Source: CAYYNP01 sp964472545
Lineage (GTDB): Bacteria; Planctomycetota; Planctomycetia; Pirellulales; Thermoguttaceae
Assembly (NCBI GenBank): GCA_964472545.1
Contig: CAYYNP010000159.1
Span: 1-22,995, forward strand
Direction: 5' to 3'
Length of the DNA stretch: 22,995 bases
Shown: in pieces, positions 12,653 to 20,316 of the stretch
Layout: the number at the start of each line of letters is the position of its first letter
Position numbering within the stretch: position 1 is the stretch's first letter
The notes under the pieces: generated by a model
What the model was told of the DNA's origin: nothing
The model's input: the letters and a program-made list of their open reading frames with translations, nothing else
Database searches by the model: none
Program-made: the position numbers and the translations under genes

Positions 12653-14242
12653 GTGAGCGAAGGCCTGTCAACGACGTTTCGAGTGCTGGCCAAGACGGAG
12701 AACGAGGCCGCCGTCCGTGTCTTGCTCCCTGCGCTCGACTCGCCGCACGCGTCGGTCCAGGAAGGGGCCTTGCGTGCGATCCTGGCGCGGCGGAGCCCGG
12801 TTGGCGGGCGCGAGCTGATCCGGCGGCTGGAAACCCTACCCCCGCAATGGGAGGAGATCATTCGCCAGCAAGGCGGGCGCATGAACCGGACGCTCCGCGA
12901 CGCGATCCTCGACCCGGATCGGCAGATGTGTGCCAACGGGTGCCGAGCTGCGGTGTGGCTGCGGGAATACGACCTGATCGCCACACTGCTGAACGTATTG
13001 GAGGACCAAACGTCCGACCATGCCGATTTGGCCGCGGCGACACTTTGGGAACTGGTCGGGCTGCTCTACGAGGAGATGGCGGGCACCGGCGAAGGCTCGA
13101 ACCGCCGCGACCCGCAGCTTGTGCGGCGGCACGTCGTCGCGGCGTTGGAATCGTCGGTGAAGCGATTCGGCGATCACACGCACAACCGCCGGGAAGTGAT
13201 CGAGTCGTTTCTGCTGTTGGTCGGCCGCGACAACGTCACACTGCAGCAGATCCTTCAGGATCCGCACCATCCGAGCTTCCTGATCATGGTCGACGTCCTC
13301 TCCCACAGCAACGGCATCGGGGTGATCCGGCTGCTGTTGAGCTACCTCGACGATCCGCACGTACCCTCGGCAGTGCTTACGGTGATCGGCAAGCGGAGCG
13401 ACGCGAAGTTCGTGCGCTATTTCCTGCGGAAGATCGGCCGCCAACCGTCGGACGTGGTGGCGGGCAACCTCAAGCGGATGCAGTCGATCACTTGGCTTTC
13501 GCAAGGCGGCGAGCTGTTCGCCGAACTCGACGAACCGGCCCAGCACGGCACGATCCAATTGGCGATGCACGCAGGCATTCCGCGCCGCGAGGCCTTTGTG
13601 GTGGTTGAGCAGATGCTGCTTTACGGCGAGCCGGGTGCCCGGCGCGAGGCGGCGGCGGCGTTGGGCGAATTCCCCGGTGCCGACGCCAACAACCTGGCAC
13701 TAAAGGCGCTGGACGATCCGGACCCGAAGGTCCAGGCCAACGTGTTGGCCCAACTTCGTCAGCGCGGCATTCCCGGTGTACTGCCGCGGATGCTGGAGAT
13801 GATCGACAGCCCCCACGCGATCGTGCGTCAGGCGGCCCGATCGGGCCTCGACGAGTTCAGCTTCCCGCGCTACGTCGGCGCGTTCGACATGCTCGACGAC
13901 GACGTGCGATACAGCACCGGCATGTTGGTCAAGAAGATCGACCCGCAGACCGTCCCGCTGCTGAAAGAGGAAATGGGGTCGCGTCTGCGAACGCGTCGGA
14001 TTCGAGGGTTGGCAATTGCGCGAACCATCGAAATGGTCGCAGCTCTCGAAGAGACGATCGCCGCACTGCTGGGTGATGAAGACCACTTGGTGCGCTCCGA
14101 AGCGGCCATGGCGTTGGCCGAAGGCACCAAGGAAGTGAGCATCAACGCACTGACCGGGGCACTCGGCGACACCAGCACGACGGTCCGCGAGGCGGCCCGC
14201 AAGAGCCTCAGGGCACGCACCTCCGGCTCACCGTTACCATAA
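12653..14242 (+). CDS. HEAT-repeat protein
   Basis: A 529-residue all-helical repeat protein. HEAT/PBS-type repeats are visible throughout and clearest in the C-terminal half: REAAAALGEFPGADANNLAL, then DPDPKVQANVLAQL, SPHAIVRQAARSGL, HLVRSEAAMALAEGT and TTVREAARKSLRA. Such solenoids act as protein-binding scaffolds; no enzyme motif or signal peptide is seen, so a cytoplasmic scaffold is inferred. Start: GTG 12653 is preferred to GTG 12644 because GAGG (12639-12642) is then at a normal distance. The next gene, a membrane protein, begins 27 nt downstream on the same strand, which suggests the HEAT protein works next to the membrane with it. Confidence 0.8.
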   Translation: MSEGLSTTFRVLAKTENEAAVRVLLPALDSPHASVQEGALRAILARRSPVGGRELIRRLETLPPQWEEIIRQQGGRMNRTLRDAILDPDRQMCANGCRAAVWLREYDLIATLLNVLEDQTSDHADLAAATLWELVGLLYEEMAGTGEGSNRRDPQLVRRHVVAALESSVKRFGDHTHNRREVIESFLLLVGRDNVTLQQILQDPHHPSFLIMVDVLSHSNGIGVIRLLLSYLDDPHVPSAVLTVIGKRSDAKFVRYFLRKIGRQPSDVVAGNLKRMQSITWLSQGGELFAELDEPAQHGTIQLAMHAGIPRREAFVVVEQMLLYGEPGARREAAAALGEFPGADANNLALKALDDPDPKVQANVLAQLRQRGIPGVLPRMLEMIDSPHAIVRQAARSGLDEFSFPRYVGAFDMLDDDVRYSTGMLVKKIDPQTVPLLKEEMGSRLRTRRIRGLAIARTIEMVAALEETIAALLGDEDHLVRSEAAMALAEGTKEVSINALTGALGDTSTTVREAARKSLRARTSGSPLP

Positions 14243-14269
14243 GGCCAACTGTTCCGATAGCCCGATACC

Positions 14270-14716
14270 ATGACCGATCCGCGACAGATCGATACACTGC
14301 TGGCCCAGGCAAGCCGCTTCGAGGGCCTATCGAAAGGGTTCAAGGGCCGGCGTATCGACACCGGCGACGTGATATTCGGCGTGGTGATCCTGGTCGGCAT
14401 CATCGCCGTGGTGTGGGTGCTCTCCTACCTCTTCTCGTTGCGAGAGCGCCACGGCGCCTACGCCAGTCCCACGCGGCTGTTCCTCAGCCTGTGCAGCGCC
14501 CATCGCCTCCGCTGGCCGGACCGCTGGCTGCTGTGGCGGCTGGCCAGGGCAAAGAAGGTGGAGGATCCCGCTCGGCTGTTCCTGGAACCGGAACTGTTGG
14601 ACGCCGCAGCCATGCGACCCTGGTTTCGCGTACGTGCCGAGCGCCTGCGCGAAATGCGAAACAGTCTGTTTGCCGAGCCGGACGTCTCGCGGAACGAGAC
14701 GCCTACTACCGCCTAA
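14270..14716 (+). CDS. Single-helix membrane protein paired with the HEAT-repeat protein
   Basis: A 148-residue protein with a short soluble start (1-30), one strong membrane helix at about 33-56 and a cytoplasmic-looking basic tail rich in Trp, Arg and Leu. I know no functional family. Start ATG 14270 follows the HEAT-repeat stop by 27 nt. Its stop TAA (14714-14716) overlaps the stop of the convergent coiled-coil gene by 4 nt, so there is no room for a separate terminator and the two transcripts must overlap at their 3' ends. Confidence 0.7.
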   Translation: MTDPRQIDTLLAQASRFEGLSKGFKGRRIDTGDVIFGVVILVGIIAVVWVLSYLFSLRERHGAYASPTRLFLSLCSAHRLRWPDRWLLWRLARAKKVEDPARLFLEPELLDAAAMRPWFRVRAERLREMRNSLFAEPDVSRNETPTTA

Positions 14717-16182
14717 CGCGGCGAGGGCGTCGGATAGGCGCTTCCGCGGCCGCTGGCCTTCGAGGCGGGCGGCTGCCGCGGCTGGAACAGGCCGCTGACG
14801 TCGCCGGTCGATTCGCGGACGACGCCGTCGGCCGGCTTCGGCTGGAAGTCGCGCGGGTTGGCGCCGGCGCCGTAACGGATCACCGGCGTTTGATTCCGCC
14901 AGCCCATACGCCGCAGGAGGTCCTCGACCGAGATCGCCTTGACGCCGTTCTCTTCGGCCTTGCCGTTCATCTGGCTGTAGGCCGTGAAGGCCTGCGACTT
15001 CAGATTCGGCTCGGCCCCGCGGATCAGGTAGTCGGTATCCAGCGAGATGTCGCCGTGGCGGACGCCGGCCTCGTCGATCCAGCAGTCGACGATGGCGCCG
15101 TTCATGGTGATCAGATTGCGAACCGTGTTCACGTCGCTCACGCCGTCGCCGTCGATGTCGATCGTGCCGGAGAGCGCGAAGTGCGTCTGCTCGCCGGGAC
15201 TCCAAACCGGGGTGTGGATCTTGTCGCCCACGAGGATCGGGTCGGAGATCACGTCCTCGACGATGCGGGCCTCGGCCACGCTGTCGCCGCGGATTCGCGT
15301 GACTTCGATCGAGGCCTTCTTGGCCGCGCCGAGCAGGTTCGTAGTGTTGGCCGGATAGACGCTGAAGGTGATTTGCGGACGCAGCAGGTCGGCGCGGCCG
15401 AGATTGATCCACACCACGCCGTCACGTTGCGACACCCAGCGGATCTCGCCGTCGGGGACCTCGAACGTGCCTTCCTGGGTTTTGCGCTGCTTGCGGTTCT
15501 CTTCCTGCCGTTTTGTTCTCTCCCTGCCCAACTCTTTCACCGCGGTGGCCAGGGCTTCCTGGATGGTGCTCTTCTCGGCATCGGACTTGTTGATCGAATC
15601 ATTCCAGCGCGTCTGGTGGCCGCCCTGCTCCTGCTTAATGACGCCGATCGTGTTTTCGTAGTCGGTTCGAATCTTCTCGTTGTCGGTCTTGAGCTGCGCC
15701 AAGGTATCGGTAAACACCACCTGCGCCGCGTCGCTACCTTCGAAGCGGACCTTGTAGTTCGCGGCCAGTTCGTCGAGTTGCGATTGCAGCGTCTGGATCC
15801 TGGCGTTGCGCTCGTCGATCATGCGGCGGAGTTCCGGCAACACGCCGTGGTAGTTCAGTTTCGCCGTATGCACGCCGCCGGCGTAACTGGCCATGTCCTG
15901 GTTGAAGAAGCCTTCGATCGACGCCGGCGCCGCGGGGTCTTCACCGTCCTTGGTGACGTCCATTTCTAGCGGGAAGCCCATCAGTTCCTTCATCCGCTCG
16001 GCCTTTTGCTGAAAGACCCTCCGCGTGCCTTCTTCCTCGCGGGCGGTGTCTGCGGCCTTCTCGGCCTCGACCTTCTCGTCCTGTGCCTGCTTGAAGAAGA
16101 GAAAGGTGGTTACGGCCAGTAGAATCGTGGTGATGAAGAAGATGATCACCGCAATCTGATAGGCTTGGCTTTCGCGTGCCAT
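14713..16182 (-). CDS. Membrane-anchored coiled-coil protein with a beta-barrel and BRCT-like domain
   Basis: A 489-residue protein. Residues 8-30 form a membrane helix next to a short N-terminus; 31-75, about 112-145 and about 158-232 are coiled coil; 245-322 looks like a small SH3-like barrel (GVVWINLGRADLLRPQ, then a KASIEVTRI strand, IVEDVISDPILVGDKI). Residues about 334-392 resemble a BRCT domain: FALSGT at the first strand, NLITMNGAIVD at the helix and second strand, ISLDTDYLIRG at the usual third-strand position. A DIDGDGVSD loop (342-350) in it fits the DxDxDGxxD calcium-binding pattern. The tail is Pro/Ser-rich. Function unknown; a structural or adaptor role at the membrane is inference. 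ATG 16182 has AAGGAG upstream. A strong promoter stands at 16328-16356. Confidence 0.75.
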   Translation of the reverse strand: MARESQAYQIAVIIFFITTILLAVTTFLFFKQAQDEKVEAEKAADTAREEEGTRRVFQQKAERMKELMGFPLEMDVTKDGEDPAAPASIEGFFNQDMASYAGGVHTAKLNYHGVLPELRRMIDERNARIQTLQSQLDELAANYKVRFEGSDAAQVVFTDTLAQLKTDNEKIRTDYENTIGVIKQEQGGHQTRWNDSINKSDAEKSTIQEALATAVKELGRERTKRQEENRKQRKTQEGTFEVPDGEIRWVSQRDGVVWINLGRADLLRPQITFSVYPANTTNLLGAAKKASIEVTRIRGDSVAEARIVEDVISDPILVGDKIHTPVWSPGEQTHFALSGTIDIDGDGVSDVNTVRNLITMNGAIVDCWIDEAGVRHGDISLDTDYLIRGAEPNLKSQAFTAYSQMNGKAEENGVKAISVEDLLRRMGWRNQTPVIRYGAGANPRDFQPKPADGVVRESTGDVSGLFQPRQPPASKASGRGSAYPTPSPR

Positions 16183-16315
16183 GACTGTCTAGCTCCTTAA
16201 TGGCCCGGAGGCAGAATCTCTGCATCCAGGGGGCTGGTAACGGCCTCTTCTCAATCTCCCCGCTCGGCCGTTCCGGTAGAAACCGAGATTCGGGGAGATA
16301 AGGCTTGTGGGACAA

Positions 16316-16327
16316 CGACCTAGGTCG
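16316..16327. promoter_or_regulatory. Perfect 12-bp palindrome at the transcription start (operator candidate)
   Basis: CGACCTAGGTCG is a perfect palindrome directly after the -10 box of the minus-strand promoter at 16328-16356, centred on the expected start of transcription. This is the classic position of a repressor site, but no cognate regulator is identified. Confidence 0.4.
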
Positions 16328-16356
16328 ATTTTAACTGCACTCAAAGACAGTGTCAA
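16328..16356 (-). promoter_or_regulatory. Near-consensus sigma70 promoter of the coiled-coil/BRCT-like gene
   Basis: On the minus strand TTGACA (16351-16356), exactly 17 bp, then TAAAAT (16328-16333). Both boxes match or nearly match the consensus. The predicted 5' leader is about 135 nt to ATG 16182. This is the clearest promoter in the window. Confidence 0.7.
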
Positions 16357-16509
16357 ACAAAAGCCACGCACGCCGGGCCGCTCGGGAGTGTATGGGCCTG
16401 GTCGGCGGCAAATGGTGCCGGCAAAGCCGGACACCCACCCGATGGACTTAAGTCGATCACCCCGAAGGAACCGCATGCCCTTGTGAGTCGAGTCGCCTTG
16501 GTGTAGAAA

Positions 16510-16544
16510 GCGACCGCGGGTGTCGAACCCTTCGCACCCGTCGC
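16510..16544. other. Hairpin just upstream of polA
   Basis: GCGA and CGGGTG (16510-16522) can pair with CACCCG and TCGC (16535-16544), with a small bulge and a 12-nt loop. It ends 21 nt before the polA start. There is no T-tract; it could be a leader structure. The polA promoter itself is not apparent. Confidence 0.3.
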
Positions 16545-16565
16545 TGGCCCCAAGACGTTGAAAAC

Positions 16566-19415
16566 ATGCGCAAACCCGATCGGCAAATCTCCTTGCCGGG
16601 CTTCGACCCGGAGCCGCAACCGTCCCCTCCGACGCCTGCCGAGCCGCCTCCGCTGGCTTCTGCGACCCCCTCTCCGGAGTCGCTGGACGGCCTATCCGTA
16701 TGGGTGATCGACGCCCACTCGCTGATCTACCAGGTCTTCCACGCCATGCCCGAAATGACCGGCCCCCGTGGCGAGCCGGTGGGGGCCGTCTACGGATTCA
16801 CGCGCGATCTGCTCTTCCTGCTGACTGAGAAGACGCCCGATTACCTGTTCTGCGCCTTCGACCTGCCGGGCAAGACCTTCCGGCACGAGATGTTCGATCA
16901 GTACAAGATCCAACGCTCCGAAATGCCCGAGAACTTGGTCCCGCAGATCGCCTCGATCCGCCGAGTGCTCGCCGCCATGGCCATTCCGGCGCTCGGCTGC
17001 GAGGCGTACGAGGCCGACGACGTGTTGGCCACGGTCGCCCGGATCACCGACGAACTCGGTGGGCAGTGCCGCGTGGTCACCGGCGACAAGGACTGCCGCC
17101 AACTGATCACCGACCGCGTGCAGGTCTACAACATCCGCAAAGACCAGTTCTTCGACGCCGAGGCCCTGCAAGAGGAATGGGGCATTGCGCCCGGGCAGGT
17201 CGTCGATTTTCAGTCGCTGGTCGGCGATTCGGTCGACAACGTGCCCGGTGTGCCGTTGATCGGGCCGAAGATCGCCCAACAACTGCTCTCGCAATACGAA
17301 ACGCTGGAAGGCGTTTTGGACCACGCCTCGGAGGTCTCCGGCAAGAAACGCAAGGAGAACCTCGTCCGCTATCGCGACCAGGCCCTGATGAGCCGCGACT
17401 TGGTACGGCTCGACGTTAAGACGCCGGTGGCAATCGATTGGGAAGGTGGACGCGCCGGGCCGATCGATCGGCAGGCGGTTACGGCGTTGTTTCACGAGTT
17501 CGGCTTTCGCAACCTGGGCCAGAAGCTCAACGCGCTGGAGGAGATGCCCAGCGCGCCGCAGCCGGCCATTGAGGCGACGTACCGGGTGGTCGATACGCCC
17601 GAGGCGCTCGCGGCGCTGGTCGTACAACTGGGCCAACAGCAGCGGATCTCGCTCGACACGGAGACGACCGACGTGCGTCCCCGACGGGCGGAAATCGTGG
17701 GTTACTCGTTCGCCTTCGCCGACGACGAGGCCTGGTACGTGCCGGTTCGGGCGCCCGAGGGCGAGCCTTGTCTCGATCCGCAGCAGACGCTCGAGGCGCT
17801 GCGGCCCGTGCTCGAAGACCCGGCGATCGAGAAGATCGGCCAGAACCTGAAGTACGACATGATCGTGCTGCGATCGGCGGGCGTCGAACTGGCCGGCGTG
17901 GCCTTCGACACGATGGTGGCCGACTACCTGCTGGACGCCGGCCGGCGGAACCACAACCTCGACGATCTGGCCCAGCGTCACCTCGGCCATACCACGACCA
18001 AGATCTCCGAACTGATCGGCACCGGCAAGAAGCAGAAGCGGATGGACGAAGTCCCCGTGGCCGAAGTCACCGACTATGCCGGCGAGGACGCCCTGCTGCC
18101 GGTCCGGCTGCGGCCGATCTTGGCCGAAGGGCTTGCAAGTACCAATCTCGAAGGCCTCTTCGCCGACCTGGAACTGCCGTTGATCGACACGCTGGTCGAG
18201 ATGGAATTCAACGGCGTGAAGGTCGACGTCGACCGGCTCGGCGAACTCAGCCGCGGCTACGGCGAGCGGATCGACACGTTCCAAGAGCAAATCTACGAGT
18301 TGGCCGGACACCCGCTGAACATTGCTTCGCCAAAGCAACTCCAAGAGGTGCTCTTCACGGAGTTGAAGCTGCCGATCGTCAAGAAGACGCCCAAGGGGGA
18401 GCCCAGCACCGACGCCGACGTGCTCGAGGAGTTGGCGCCGCTGCACTTGTTGCCGGCGAAGATCGTCGAATATCGCCAGTACGCCAAGCTGAAGAACACG
18501 TACGTCGACGCCCTGCCGAAGCTGGTCCATCCGGCGACCGGGCGCGTGCACGCCTCGTTCAACCAGGTCGTGGCCGCCACCGGCCGGCTCAGCAGCAGCG
18601 ACCCGAACCTGCAAAACATCCCCGTGCGCACGCCCGCGGGGCGCGAGATCCGTTCGGCCTTTGTGCCGGGTGAAGAGGGCTGGGTACTGTTGGCAGCGGA
18701 CTATTCGCAGATCGAGTTGCGGGTGTTGGCCCATTTTTCCGGCGACGAGCAACTCTGCGGCGCCTTCGCACGCGATGAAGACATCCACGCTCGGGTTGCG
18801 GCGCAGGTCAACGGCGTGGCGCTGGAGGACGTGACGCCCGAGATGCGGCGAGCGGCCAAGGCGGTCAATTTCGGGGTGATTTACGGCCAGAGTGCGTTCG
18901 GGCTGGCCAAGGCATTGCGTATTGAGCGCGAGGAAGCGGCCCAGTTCATCGACGGCTATTTCGAGGGCTACCCTGGCATCGAGACGTTTCTCGAGGGCGT
19001 GTTGGCCGAATGCCGCGAGCGTGGATACGCCAGTACGATTCTCGGCCGCCGGCGTCCGATCAGCGGCATCCGCGACGAACTGGCCCGGCAGGCCGCGGGA
19101 CGCCAAAAGAACCTGGGCGAGCGGACGGCCGTCAATACGGTAATCCAAGGCTCGGCGGCCGACCTGATCAAGCTGGCCATGATCGCGATCCATCGCCGTC
19201 TGCGCGAGGAGAAGTCCCCCGCCCGGATGTTGTTGCAGATCCACGACGAGTTGATCTTCGAGGTTCCGGCAGAAGAAGCTGGGATGCTGGCGGCGCTGGT
19301 GCAAGAGGAGATGGGAAGTGTCAGGAAGCTAGAAGTTCCCTTGAAAGTCGACGTCAAGGCCGGCCCGAATTGGGCCGACGCGGAGAAGATGGCGAGTTCG
19401 GATTCCACCGTTTAG
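16566..19415 (+). CDS. polA: DNA polymerase I
   Basis: A 949-residue enzyme for gap filling, RNA-primer removal and repair. All three domains are present. The 5' nuclease has VIDAHSLIYQ, YEADDVLA, VTGDKDCRQL and GDSVDNVPG. The 3'-5' proofreading domain keeps DTET (Asp364, Glu366), NLKYDMIVL and YAGEDA, so it should be active. The polymerase domain has motif A DYSQIELR (Asp712), the O-helix KAVNFGVIYGQS with the Phe that disfavours dideoxynucleotides, and motif C IHDEL (Asp894). Unusual is a 42-residue N-terminal extension, Pro-rich and flexible, opening with QISLPGF (7-13), which resembles a sliding-clamp-binding motif. ATG 16566 lacks a clear ribosome binding site; the extension remains in frame and is kept because the motif looks genuine. 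coaE follows after 29 nt. Confidence 0.97.
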   Translation: MRKPDRQISLPGFDPEPQPSPPTPAEPPPLASATPSPESLDGLSVWVIDAHSLIYQVFHAMPEMTGPRGEPVGAVYGFTRDLLFLLTEKTPDYLFCAFDLPGKTFRHEMFDQYKIQRSEMPENLVPQIASIRRVLAAMAIPALGCEAYEADDVLATVARITDELGGQCRVVTGDKDCRQLITDRVQVYNIRKDQFFDAEALQEEWGIAPGQVVDFQSLVGDSVDNVPGVPLIGPKIAQQLLSQYETLEGVLDHASEVSGKKRKENLVRYRDQALMSRDLVRLDVKTPVAIDWEGGRAGPIDRQAVTALFHEFGFRNLGQKLNALEEMPSAPQPAIEATYRVVDTPEALAALVVQLGQQQRISLDTETTDVRPRRAEIVGYSFAFADDEAWYVPVRAPEGEPCLDPQQTLEALRPVLEDPAIEKIGQNLKYDMIVLRSAGVELAGVAFDTMVADYLLDAGRRNHNLDDLAQRHLGHTTTKISELIGTGKKQKRMDEVPVAEVTDYAGEDALLPVRLRPILAEGLASTNLEGLFADLELPLIDTLVEMEFNGVKVDVDRLGELSRGYGERIDTFQEQIYELAGHPLNIASPKQLQEVLFTELKLPIVKKTPKGEPSTDADVLEELAPLHLLPAKIVEYRQYAKLKNTYVDALPKLVHPATGRVHASFNQVVAATGRLSSSDPNLQNIPVRTPAGREIRSAFVPGEEGWVLLAADYSQIELRVLAHFSGDEQLCGAFARDEDIHARVAAQVNGVALEDVTPEMRRAAKAVNFGVIYGQSAFGLAKALRIEREEAAQFIDGYFEGYPGIETFLEGVLAECRERGYASTILGRRRPISGIRDELARQAAGRQKNLGERTAVNTVIQGSAADLIKLAMIAIHRRLREEKSPARMLLQIHDELIFEVPAEEAGMLAALVQEEMGSVRKLEVPLKVDVKAGPNWADAEKMASSDSTV

Positions 19416-19416
19416 C

Positions 19417-19435
19417 CGTCGCCGGCACGGCGACG
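19417..19435. other. Hairpin in the polA-coaE spacer
   Basis: CGTCGCC, a 5-nt loop and GGCGACG form a perfect 7-bp stem just after the polA stop. No T-tract follows, so it is more likely an mRNA 3' stabiliser or pause structure than an intrinsic terminator. Confidence 0.35.
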
Positions 19436-19444
19436 AGGCCCCAG

Positions 19445-20044
19445 ATGCACCTAATCGGAATACTCGGCGGCGTGGCCAGCGGAAAGAGCCTCGTCTCTCA
19501 AATGCTGGTCGATCTGGGGGCCGGATGGCTCGATGCGGATCGGGCGGGCCACGAGGTGCTACGGATGCCGCACATTGAGGCGGCGGCCCGGCAACGCTGG
19601 GGAGAGCGCGTCTTCGATGCCGACGGAAGAATCGACCGACCCCGGTTGGCCGAGATCGTCTTCGCCCACCCGGAGCAGCCCACGGCCGAACGTCGATACC
19701 TCGAGCAGCTCACCCACGACGAGATCGCCGTACGACTGCGCCAGCAGGCCGACACCCTCTCTGAGGGGGGGTGCGTTGCCGCCGTTTTGGATGCCCCGTT
19801 GCTTTTGGAGGCCGGTTGGGATAAGCTATGTAGGTGGCTCGTGTTCGTCGCAGCGCCTCGGTCGCAGCGGCTGATGCGAGCCGTTGGGCGAGGTTGGAGT
19901 GAGGAGGGTTTTTCGGCTCGCGAGGCCGCCCAGGAATCGCTGGATCGCAAACGCGGGCGTGCCGATGTGACCATAGACAATTCCGGTTCGACCGCAGCCA
20001 CGCGCGCGCAGCTCGAGCAGTTTTGGCGGTCGCATTTGGGTTGA
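19445..20044 (+). CDS. coaE: Dephospho-CoA kinase
   Basis: A 199-residue P-loop kinase catalysing the last step of coenzyme A synthesis, phosphorylation of dephospho-CoA at the 3'-hydroxyl of the ribose. Seen: P-loop GGVASGKS (8-15), the DADRAGHEVL segment that binds the acceptor, AVLDAPLLLEAGW (central strand and lid entry), and VTIDNSGS near the C-terminus, typical of the family. Length is normal (about 200). ATG 19445 is chosen because the protein begins directly with the first strand HLIGILGG; the frame is open far upstream inside polA, but that part is a shadow. GAGG lies about 9 nt upstream. It is probably co-transcribed with polA. Confidence 0.95.
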   Translation: MHLIGILGGVASGKSLVSQMLVDLGAGWLDADRAGHEVLRMPHIEAAARQRWGERVFDADGRIDRPRLAEIVFAHPEQPTAERRYLEQLTHDEIAVRLRQQADTLSEGGCVAAVLDAPLLLEAGWDKLCRWLVFVAAPRSQRLMRAVGRGWSEEGFSAREAAQESLDRKRGRADVTIDNSGSTAATRAQLEQFWRSHLG

Positions 20045-20316
20045 ACTCCCCTCTGCCTTTCCCACCACGGCCACCCCTTCACGGTATCGTCAATCCTGCG
20101 CAAATCGTCGGAGGCCTTCGTCTCGGCACGGCGCCGGGCGAGCGGTCCCTCCCCACAACCGGCTATCCATCCACCGGCTACCATCGCCGCAATCTGGCCG
20201 ATGAGGCCACGTTCCCTTCCCTACTCACTTTCCACTTCTTCGCAACATCGCCACTCGGACCCACCGCCGGCGCCTTCTGCGCGTCGGAAACGCACCTCAT
20301 CCGGAGCACCCTGACC
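20045..20316 (+). promoter_or_regulatory. C-rich, G-poor leader of rho (possible rut region)
   Basis: By hand count these 272 nt contain about 120 C and 57 G on the coding strand, with stretches nearly free of G (for example 20221-20240). Rho loads on such unstructured C-rich RNA, and rho genes in other bacteria control themselves by attenuation in the leader. No protein gene fits here, although the rho frame stays open through it. Confidence 0.45.

Noticed and set aside
16692..19304. 870-residue open frame on the minus strand
   Set aside because: It is the shadow of polA in a GC-rich codon pattern; its translation is rich in His, Arg, Gly and Leu, matches no family, and the plus-strand gene is certain.
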